In this document: piece by piece, positions 55,131 through 64,000 of the stretch
Layout: each line of letters starts with the position of its first letter
Numbering within the stretch: the first letter of the stretch is position 1
Source of the DNA: Plantago major
Lineage: Eukaryota; Streptophyta; Magnoliopsida; Lamiales; Plantaginaceae
Direction of reading: 5' to 3'
DNA length: 64,000 nt
Assembly (NCBI GenBank): GCA_026545765.1
Contig: CM048842.1
Location: 17,386,667-17,450,666, forward strand
Made by a program: the position numbers and the translations under genes
Notes under the pieces: generated by a model
Told to the model about the DNA's origin: nothing
Seen by the model: only the letters and a program-made list of their open reading frames with translations
Databases searched by the model: none

Positions 55131-56101
55131 TGTTTCTTCGGAACTGTGATGCTTTTCAGGCATCAAATATTTGTTACAAGGATTAATAAGAATTCAAAGA
55201 TAAAGCAGACAGAATAAATCAAACCGCCTTTCGTAATTGGAATCGAGGCCTGTGCTTGCACAGATTCCTTAAAGCAAATACGCCCTCTCACCTATGGTGC
55301 TTGAGACGTTGAGCGTTCGCCTCCCAGGATACAACGATTGACTTAAACTACTAGCTGCACAAGATAGCAATTTCCGGCGAACTGAAACGGATGCTCGGTT
55401 TATGCGAATACAGGGAAGGAGGAAGAACAGTAAGAAGAAGAAGAAGAGAAAGGCTATTTCAGTGTATTCTTCCTTACTGATTCTGAGACCAATTTATAAG
55501 TGAGAAAATGGCTGTTGAATTTTGTAACTGCTCAAGAATAATGGAGTTTGATTACAAAAATCAAATCTCTCAACTAATGACAGAATTGATTCATTTGTAA
55601 CTCCTGACAGTTACAAAGTCACACAAACAAAACTTGGAAGGTTTCACCGCAGACAAGTAGCAAACGTTGGCTCACGCTGGCTGGCCGCTTGTACTATTTC
55701 GTCTGGCATTAGGTATGCAGTCGCGCACACTGCACTCAAGTCCCACTAGTTTCAAGACAAATCGCCAGATTTGCACCCCCCAATACGCCAGAGAGAGTCT
55801 TCCATAACCTTACCATCACACTTGAACAAGTAATATGGCTTGATAGGTTATAAACTAGTAATGACTTCCATGTGCTAGCAATGTGGGACAATCCCACTTT
55901 ACCTTCCAACTTTGAGCAACTATTCCTCACTAACCCAAGGTCCGTTTTGGGCATACCATATATCAAATCGAAGCTCTCACTTAGTAGCTTACGACTGTAT
56001 ATTTAGTTTTCTTAATCAACAAATAATCAAGAAATGATCTCCTAGCAAACATACCCCACAAGGCATAGTTTACAACAAGTTTTCTTCAAAAACTTCCAAC
56101 A
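55131..56101 (-). mobile_element. Element F 3' LTR
   Basis: The minus-strand start TGTTGGAAGTTTTTGAAG is certain because it follows the PPT. The other end is placed at TGTTTCTTCGG (55131) only by the TG...CA rule. The partner LTR is outside the window. Confidence 0.6.
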
Positions 56102-56116
56102 ATCCCCCACATGAAG
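56102..56116 (-). promoter_or_regulatory. Element F polypurine tract
   Basis: The minus strand reads CTTCATGTGGGGGAT, directly followed by LTR start TGTTGGAAG. This junction is common in Tnt1/Tork-type elements. Confidence 0.85.
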
Positions 56117-56606
56117 AAAACTTCATGTCGCATAATCCTACGATCGAATACCTGCATAGGATAGGTAGGTGTTACCACCTTTGAACCCTCCCTTGTATGA
56201 ATACACCTTCCTTACTGGCTAACAGTAGACGCGTTGTCCTTGAACTGCTCTGCCGTTTGTGTAAACGATAGTGCATTCCACACAGGTTCTTTCTAGCATC
56301 GTTCCGTTCTCATGGTTGGGTTCATTTCGGCCATGAAACACCTTTCCTGGTTCTGCAAGAGTATGCAAGAATTTGGGATCCAATTCTTGTTGAAGCGGCC
56401 CACACTTCACTCTTACATAGGTGATTTTGTATCATGTGTAACTATAATACTAATACGAATCATTAAAACCCACATGGTTAACCTCTTTACGTTCCGTCAT
56501 TGTATAGGCAAACCCCCACAATGAACTCCTCGTTGATACAATCAGGTTGTCCCTTTGAACCTAGATCTTGGGATCTCCAGTCAACTAGGTTGGGTTTTCC
56601 TTCGCA
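56117..56606 (-). other. Element F 3' untranslated region
   Basis: About 490 nt between the pol stop and the PPT. I see no ORF worth calling. Confidence 0.6.
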
Positions 56607-59600
56607 TCAATCATTAGTTAAAGTCTTCAATCCCATTCCAGCAGAAGACTTTACTATCATCTCACGATTTAACCCTTTGGTTAACGGATCCGCTAAATTA
56701 TCTTTAGACTTCAGGTAGTCTATAGAGATAACACCAGTTGTGAGAAGTTGTCTAATGGACTTGTGTCTACGACGTATGTGTCTAGACTTACCATTATACA
56801 TATTACTTTGTGCCCTACCAATTGCAGATTGGCTATCACAATGTATACATAAAGCTGGCACAGGTTTGGGCCAACTTGGAAGACTTTCTAAGAAAATGCG
56901 TAGCCATTCGGCTTCCTCTCCACATGAGTCCAACGCAATAAACTCAGCTTCCATCGTGGATCTCGCTATGACAGTCTGTTTAGAAGACTTCCATGATATT
57001 GCTGCTCCTCCGAAGATGAAGACATATCCACTCGTGGACTTAGCATTCTTAAAATCAGAGATCCAGTTGGCATCCGCATATCCTTCAAGCACAGGAGGAT
57101 ATCTAGCATACTGTAGTCCAAAATCACGAGTAAATCTCAAATACTTTAATACTCTCATTATCGCATTCCAATGATTTACTCCTGGATTCTTCGTGTAACG
57201 ACTCAGTTTGCTTACTGCAAAAGCTAGGTCAGGCCTTGTGCAGTTCATCAAGTACATTAGGCTTCCAATTATCCTAGAGTACTCAACTTGAGACACTCCC
57301 AAACCATTGTTCTTCGCAAGATGAACATTTGGGTCCAGTGGAGTTCTAGCTGTTTCAACACCATCTTTGTTGAATTTCTCAAGAATCTTGTCCACATAGT
57401 GAGACTGATTCAACATCAACCCATTCGGTGTTCTAACAATTTTAATCCCAAGGATTACATCAGCTAGACCCAAGTCTTTCATATCAAATCTGGATTTCAA
57501 CATATCCTTCGTAGATTTGACCATTTTATCATTACTCCCAATGATAAGCATGTCGTCTACATAAAGACATAAAATGACATAGCCATTTTCCATTTCCTTT
57601 ACGTACACACATTTGTCACTTTCATTAATGATAAATCCATTCTCCATCATGGTATTATCGAACATCTCATGCCATTGCTTTGGTGCTTGTTTGAAGCCAT
57701 ACAAAGACTTAACCAATTTACAAACTTTCTTTTCCTGACCAGGTGCAGAAAAACCTTCAGGTTGTTCCATGTAAATTTCTTCTTCTAAATCACCATTTAG
57801 AAAAGCAGTCTTCACATCCATCTGATACACTTCAATATTGCGTAAAGAAGCAAATGCAATTATCATCCGGATAGATGTTATCCTTGACACAGGAGAATAT
57901 GTATCAAAATAGTCCTGACCATGTTTTTGGCAATACCCTTTAATCACCAGTCGGGCTTTATACTTATCAATAGTTCCATCGGCCTTCAACTTTCTCTTGA
58001 AAATCCACTTGTAACCAAGTGGTTTGCTCCCCGGAGGAAGATCCACTAGCTCCCAAGTATTTTGCAAAATCGACTCAATTTCACTATTGATTGCATCTTT
58101 CCACAAGGGTCCTTCCGTAGAGGTCACAGCCTCTTGGTAACTTTGAGGTTCACTCTCTAGCATGTAAGTCAAGAACTCAGGACCAAAGTATTTTTCTGTT
58201 CTTGCTCGTTTGCTACGTCTTGGTTCAACCTCTTCATTATCACTTTCTGCATTGTCCTTTTGTGTGTCATCATGTATCCTTTTAGAAGAGATGCTTGCAA
58301 CATCTTCTACCTTTCTACATGGAAACACATCTTCAAGGAATGAAGCATTTCATGATTCCATTATCGTATTCTTGTGTATGTCAGAAATTTCAGATTTCAC
58401 CACCAAGAATCGATAAGCACTACTGTTATGTGCAAATCCAACAAATATGCAGTCAACAGTTTTAGGTCCTACCTTAACCTTCTTAGGTAAAGGCACCATC
58501 ACCTTAGCAAGACACCCCCACACTCGCAAGTGTTTATACGAAGGAGCTCATCCATGCCACAACTCATAGGGGCTCTTATCAACCTTCTTTTGCGGAATTT
58601 TGTTCAAGATGTAGTTAGCTGCCAAAACAGCTTCACCCCACATTCCTTGATTCATTCCAGAAGTGATTAACATGGCATTCATCATTTCCTTCAAAGTACG
58701 GTTCTTTCTTTCCGCAATGCCATTTTGTTGTGGTGAGTAAGGAGCAGTTATCTCATGTTTAATACCACTAGAGGCACACAGCTGTTCAAGTGGAGAAACG
58801 TATTCCCCACCACGATCACTCCTTATCACTTTGATCTTCTTGTTAAGTTGATTCTCAACTCCATTCTTATAGAGAACAAATTTCGCTATAGCTTCATCTT
58901 TACTTTTAAGAAGATACACTTAACAAAACTTAGTGCTATCATCTATAAAAGTTATGAAAAACTTATTGCCTCCACGTGTTGGAGTTGATTTCAAATCACA
59001 TACATCGGTATGTATTAAATCAAGAGGTTGTGTCTCTCTTTCAATTGATTTAAAAGAAGATCGTGTTAACTTTGCTTCAACACACGTTTCACATTTGTGT
59101 GACGCATCAATATGAAACGTTGGCAAACATTTAGAGTTAATTAGTTTACGCAAAGTATCATAATTAACATGTCCAAGTCTACTATGCCACAAATTAAAAG
59201 ACTCAAGCAAGTACGCAGAATTCATAGTTTTGCCATTAGCATTGGTGTTAACAACCATTACATTGATTTTGAACATGCCTTCCGTTATATAACTGTGGCC
59301 AACACAGTGAACATTCTTGGTCATAGTAAGCTTATTAGACTCTAGAACAATACGAAAACCATGCTGGATCAGAAGAGAACCAGAAACCAAATTTTTCCTA
59401 ATCTCAGGAGCATAGAGCACATTGTTCAATGTCAGCTTGAGCCCAGATGTCATCTTCAAAATCACAGTCCCACGACCCTTAACATCGCAGGTAGCAGAAT
59501 TCCCCATGTACAGCTTTTCACCAGTCTCAGATTCATCAAGCTGAGAAAACATATCCTTGTTGAAGCAAACATGCCTAGTAGATCCAGTATCAATGAACCA

Positions 59601-59666
59601 TTCTCTAGGGTGAGAATCAACCAGATTCACCTCAGAAACCACAGCACAAAGGTTCAAATCAGCCAC
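56607..59666 (-). pseudogene. pol: Element F pol: protease, integrase, reverse transcriptase, RNase H (three nonsense codons)
   Basis: One uninterrupted reading phase of 1020 codons with stops at 58920-58922 (TAA), 58548-58550 (TGA) and near 58350 (TGA); no frameshift. Order: protease-like WFIDTGSTRHV, GAG-pre-integrase (LWHSRLGHVNYDTL ... CETC), integrase ([26 protein letters not shown]), RT ([38 protein letters not shown]), RNase H ([28 protein letters not shown]). The catalytic residues I can see are kept. The two TGA stops fit single-base transitions. E interrupts the frame just upstream of the protease. Confidence 0.92.
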
Positions 59667-59669
59667 ATC

Positions 59670-59674
59670 CTTAG
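59670..59674. other. Target-site half of element E
   Basis: CTTAG abuts E's LTR. The matching copy must lie beyond the window, so this is a prediction. Confidence 0.5.
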
Positions 59675-61366
59675 TGTTGGTCCAGATAACGGAAAAGTAA
59701 AAGACTAGAGGGGGAGGGGTGAATAGTCTTTTAAAACTTTTGTCGATAACAAATATTTCTCAGATATCTGAATGGATATCTGATACTTAGAATCAGAGTG
59801 CGGAAGACTTAATAAAGATAAGTGTAGAAACAGTTAATAAGTGTGTGTGTTCAAGTATAAAAGCGAAATGTAAATGACACAGCAAGTATAGTGGTATCTG
59901 GAGGTGGCGTAATCCTCCAACTAATCCACTTCGGTCTATCAGAGACCTAGAATTCACTAGAACAGATAATTGAGATAACCTTACAAAAATCCTATTCTAA
60001 GATTCTGAACAATTGGTTCCCAACCAAAAGTTCCCCCTGAGTTGTTCCCTAGCTTCTTCAGCCAAGTACTTCCTATACTCAGAAACCTTTGAGTTGTTCC
60101 CTAGCTTCCCAAGCTAAGTACTAACTATACTCAAAAACTTTGGAGTTAATCCTTAGTTTCCCAAATCAAGTACTTCCTATACTCCGGTAACCTTGGAGTT
60201 ATTCCCTGATTTTTCAAACTAAGTACTTCCTGTACTCCACGCCGGTTTTGGTGTTGGTTTCAGTTTGAGTTGTCAGATGAGCGTCTTAATAACTTTTTAG
60301 TTATTCAGATAGCTCTGTGAACTAAGTTACTTAATACACTTTACAGCGTATGGTATCTAGTTCGATTTTACTGACCCAAGTCTTATGATATCTGTTCAAG
60401 AGAGTGAATCTCAGATAGTTGATCTTTTGATTCAACTCCTTCATAGATAGCTTTGCTTGTTTAGGATCAGGACACTTAGAACTTCAGTGTTACTCAAGAT
60501 CAAAAGCTTTGGTCGCAACAGAAAGCTTTGTGAGTAAGTAAGTTGCAATGAGAGAGTAGAATGTTCAGAGTTCTATGTTTCAGCGTATGCAATGTGTGTT
60601 CTCTCAAGCTGTCTAAGTGTTGATATTTATAGATGGATTTGAGTGCCATTTGAATAGTATCCGTTAGGCTCAAATTCAAACTATCGATATCTGTGTGTAT
60701 AGTACTGTAGCAGGATTTGTCTTCTTCTCAGAAGTTGCCGTTGCTTTTACTCAGACATCTCTGTCCGTGCATTAAATGCTTTGTACTATACTTTTTGTCC
60801 TGTAGTGTCAACGGAACTATGCTTTGTATCAGAGACTAGACTTCTGGTCTGATTCTTTGCACATCCTTATCTTCATTCTTCAGATACCACTTGTATTGAT
60901 TGAAACAACTTTGTTTGCAATATATGTTTCTTTTTCAGAAACGTGGTTAATGCTCAAGGTATCTGAGAATAGATATCTGTGGACACTTTCCTTGTTTTCA
61001 GATATGCATCTCGTTTCTCAGATATCTCTTGTGACACAGTTTGTTTGAAAGCTGCTCGTCTACAAGATATCTGGCTAAGATATCTGAATAACAGATTCAG
61101 TAATCTTGTGCAGTTTTCTTCAAATCTTCAAAAGTTATTGAGCTTTCTGCTTGGATGTCTTCTTCTTGGTCTTTTCTTCATAAAATAAAAATTACATTTT
61201 GAGACCTAACATCCTATACAAGATTAGCTAGACTATCATACTTAGTGGGTTTCCTCTTTTACAATGTTCAAGTGAACCAAGAGTACTAATCACCTTTCTG
61301 AGACTAAGATAAGTCATCATGTTGCTGAACAAAATCTAATCAGATATTCTAACAAAATATCTAACA
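59675..61366 (-). mobile_element. Element E 3' LTR
   Basis: A 1692-bp LTR, minus strand TGTTAGATATTTTG ... CTGGACCAACA. TATAAATA at 60631-60624, G-run on + near 59710-59719 interrupted by an A, CAGATATCTG at 59761-59770. Confidence 0.92.
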
Positions 61367-61381
61367 AATTTCCCCCATTTT
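61367..61381 (-). promoter_or_regulatory. Element E polypurine tract
   Basis: The minus strand reads AAAATGGGGGAAATT, one change from the other copies, next to the LTR start. Confidence 0.9.
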
Positions 61382-61752
61382 GATCAGTCAACGATGACTA
61401 TCTTCCCTATTACAAATCTGGATGAGGAAACAATCCACCACTTAATCATTTCTTGAGATCTTTCAAATCATATAATTAAGTGCAGAAAGTAGACATCAAC
61501 CAAATCACAAGGTGTGATCTTTGCTGACAAGTTATCTTTTATAAAATACTATCTGAGAGTAAGTTCTTCAGATAAGTCGCAACTTAAGATTACAGATAAC
61601 TTTAATACAGAATACAGTTGAGCTCAGTCAGCAAAAATACAAAAACTACATAGTAAATTAGGACAACAGGAGTTACCAAGCTCCAAGTAAACATCCTAAA
61701 GAACTAGTCTTCAAGTCTTCAATCTTCAAGTCTTCAACAAAATTTCTATGGA
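61382..61752 (-). other. Element E 3' untranslated spacer
   Basis: Homologous to 24343-24717 of B, with GATAGTCATCGTTGACTGATC next to the PPT. No ORF. Confidence 0.6.
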
Positions 61753-64000
61753 TCAGTCTGCAAATTTCCTATCTCCAAACCTTTTGATGTCATCAGAATA
61801 ATCATAGAGAAGAGTTCTGACGAGCATCTCTGTCTCCGCAAATCCACAGACTTCTTTGTAGGTTTTGGTAGGATTTTTCTTGGCAAAATGCTTGACCCAT
61901 AGGTACTTTCCCCACTTCCAGGCATGCTCTATTCTGATATCTGAAAGCTTGAAGTATCCATAGATAATCTTCAGATATCTGATGTCACCCTTGTATTGAT
62001 CTTCTGTCAGATAGAACGACTCATAGGGTTCCACAGCAAGTCTTGGTCTTGTGCCTGTTCCTGTGATATTCAGAATTTTGTGCACATCATCTGGCTTTCC
62101 ATATGGACAATCATCAGAGAGGTCCTTCTTCATGGCTTCAGTTCTCTTGACAACTTCAAAATCCAACCATGCTTTGATGTGATTGGTGTTGATCAAGGTA
62201 GGTTTATTCTTTCTCCATGCCATAAGCTGTTTGAGGATTGGTTCTGGAAATCTTGAATTTACCAATAGATGCTTAAGTTCCAGAATCCAATAGCCATTTT
62301 TCTGATTGATGCACCTGTAGACAGAGGAATCATTGTCATACTTCACATACTCAATTTTGGCTTCTTCTGGCCTGAGTGGAAGTTGACTTTATCTTTGTTC
62401 AGCTCTCAGTTTGTTCCTTTTCTGTCTTGAATTCTCTTTGGGGTTGTTGCTTGAAGAACTACCACCCTGGATAGACTTGGTATTTCCAGAGGGTGTTTTT
62501 AGGCGCTAGGGCTTTGCGGCTATGGGCTCGATTAGGCTTTCAAGTTTCCTTTTTACGTGAAGAGGAGCTTCATCTTCATCGCCTCTTCATCATCTTCATC
62601 AAGATCAATTCTTGTGAGATCTTTGCGCCTTCTTCATTGCCCTGGGACTTGATTTGACCTTCTTCTTCTTCTTCAGAAGATTCATCAATCCCTCTAACTT
62701 GTCTTCTCCTTGGAGCCTTGGTACTCCTTGGAGGTTTCTGTGCCATGGCCCTTGTTACCATTTTGGTTCCTTCAGTAGGTCTCTGGGAAGCAGCTTGGCT
62801 TGAGAAGGATTCATAGATTCTGAGTGGTGGCTGGGAAGTTTTTTCTTCCTTTCTCGAAGACACCGACTCAGATTTCTTCTTGCTTTCATCTCCTTCTTCC
62901 CATTCCCCCTGACTTTGAGGTCCAGATTTGTACTTTCTTTCCCCCTTAGTCATTGTTGGCTGACTCAGTCTCATAAAGGAATCTGAGAGAGTCAAAATGC
63001 CCTTGTAAATAGTTGTGGCGTTGACCAACTTCAAGTTCGCTTTGAGCTCTGATTTTGTTTGATAAGTCCATTGTCCTTATCGTGAGCTCGCCAATGGGCC
63101 TAGGATGGCATCTGCTTTTCCAAAGAAGGTAACTTGCCTCTTGGAAAGCTTTTTCACTAAAGACACATCATCGCGTCCCTTGTCATTCCTGCATCTTTCC
63201 GAGCAATGATCATGCTAGTTGTTCTCTGAGTGATGAGCTCAGTGAACTTTCTCATTTCAGAGGGGACTGAGGCAATTACTTCCTTGTTTTGTGAAGACAT
63301 CTCCTTATTCAGAGTAGCTAGTACTTGGTACCTGCTCATGTACTCATGGGAGTGGACGTTTGGCAGTTTGTTGAAGATTGTAGGAGCAATCAACTTTCTT
63401 TTTAAGTGAGAAACCGCTAGATGTTCATGGCGGTGTCCGCCAAAGTCTTGTCTTCTTCATCATCCGAGGATTAGCCCAGTGATCTTCATCTTCTTGGACA
63501 TTTTCATCAATCGTATCAAGTCCAGCAACCATCTCAGAGATTGGTTTCTTTCCTTTCTTGGAGGAGGATGGTGCTTCTTTCGAAGAGGATGCAGCCTTAG
63601 CATCGTGCTTGACTTCAGATACTTCTTCAGTATCGAGTTCTTTGGTGATCTCTTGACAAAGATCCGTAGCTCTTTAACCTCGAGTAAGCAATCATTTCTT
63701 CTAAGTATAGATCTTGTAGTTGATCAATCTTATCTCCGGATTTAGCTAATTGTTCTTCCGATTGAAGATGGAGTCATTGTTCTTCTTCAACATTGTATGC
63801 AGTTGAGCACTTCGGTCTTAGTGTTTAATATTTTCGATTGGTTTCTTCGTAAAGCTCAACTACTTGTTCAAGAGTAATCGTGTTGGTGAGAAGATGGATG
63901 AGTAGATTTACGAGGTGATGAAGACGGAGATTTACGTGAAGTCTTCTCGGTTTGCTTTTCAAAGTGAGGCATTGTTTCTCCGTGAAATTCCTCCGGTCCA
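61753..64000 (-). pseudogene. Element E third ORF, exon 6 (5' end outside the window)
   Basis: Frame 62346-61753 is the C-terminal domain: YWILELKHLLVN, AVEPYESFYLTEDQY, DIRIEHAWKWGKYLWVKHF, final GDRKFAD; nearly identical to B. Upstream, pieces at 63034-62576 and 63393-63157 match the basic/Glu-rich and coiled-coil parts of B, C and D exon 6 in shifted frames. Bases 62480-64000 are dense in small indels, many at CAG/CTG, just as in the matching part of B (22760-23760). Compare GGATTTGCGGAGACAGAG here with GGATTTGCCAGAGACCCAG in B. Confidence 0.82.

Larger units (their letters stand above)
55131..59674 (-). mobile_element. Element F: Tork/Tnt1-like Ty1/copia, 3' part
   Basis: The 3' LTR (about 55131-56101), PPT and pol are visible. 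The 5' part (gag, PBS, 5' LTR) lies beyond element E, outside the window. The pol sequence differs strongly from the Sirevirus copies and has no third ORF after it, which fits the ~5-kb Tork/Tnt1 type. Confidence 0.85.
59675..64000 (-). mobile_element. Element E: Sirevirus-like Ty1/copia of B's subfamily, 3' end
   Basis: The 3' LTR (59675-61366), PPT, 3' spacer and the exon 6 part of the third ORF are visible; the element continues past the window. Its LTR matches B's in length and TATA context but lacks the extra 12-bp units at the start and keeps the CTGGACCAACA end that B lost. It is inserted in F's gag-pol frame. Confidence 0.9.

Noticed and set aside
56740-57174. Plus-strand ORF of 144 codons
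   Set aside because: It is antisense to the RT/RNase H part of element F.

Overview
The window is plant nuclear DNA, most likely from a eudicot, and consists almost entirely of nested LTR retrotransposons. The evidence is plant-type Ty1/copia and Ty3/gypsy polyproteins, primer-binding sites for plant initiator tRNA-Met, TG...CA LTRs with 5-bp target-site duplications (TSDs), GT-AG introns of 76-97 nt, and two decayed tRNA-Ser(GCT) copies. I found no intact host protein-coding gene. I cannot name the species.

Left part (1-36337): three Sirevirus-like Ty1/copia elements are nested. Element D (+, 5' end outside the window) occupies 1-2415 and 33956-36337. Element C (-) spans 2416-33955 and sits inside D's third ORF (TSD AAATG). 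Element B (+) spans 10257-26422 and sits inside C between pol and the third ORF (TSD GTGTT). B and C each carry LTR, PBS, a long gag (CCHC knuckle plus coiled-coil extension), pol (protease, integrase, reverse transcriptase, RNase H), a very long third ORF, PPT and LTR.

The third ORF is the most unusual part. It occupies the place of the 'env-like' gene of Sireviruses, but I see no envelope features in it. It has an N-terminal block resembling the plant-transposon/mobile domain type, an acidic coiled-coil middle and a conserved C-terminal domain. Five spliceosomal-type introns of 76-97 nt lie at the same places in B and C, and the fifth is also present in D. A TATATATAG motif lies about 190-210 nt upstream of its start codon in both B and C.

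Middle part: D is inserted next to the 3' remnant of a Ty3/gypsy element (about 36343-39255) with an antisense ORF of the 'putative gypsy type transposon' kind, a PPT and a + strand LTR. From 39256 to 41362 comes degenerate spacer with an ATT microsatellite and a tRNA-Ser pseudogene. Element G (-, 41368-54648, TSD AATAC) is a largely non-coding LTR element (LARD-like) with one CCHC-type ORF. Inside it are a chromovirus H (-, about 45848-51389) and, within G's 5' LTR, a ~1.04-kb solo-LTR-like insert J (52422-53465).

Right part: a second tRNA-Ser pseudogene copy (55028-55107) precedes element F (-, Tork/Tnt1-like Ty1/copia, about 55131-59674). F is interrupted by E (-, 59675 to beyond the window), a Sirevirus of B's subfamily of which the 3' LTR and third-ORF end are visible.

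Nearly every ORF is broken. Many breaks are C-to-T stops expected from methylated TE DNA. Many others are small changes at CAG/CTG sites, often leaving CG, clustered where copies are near-identical; these may be sequencing or assembly artefacts rather than real decay.
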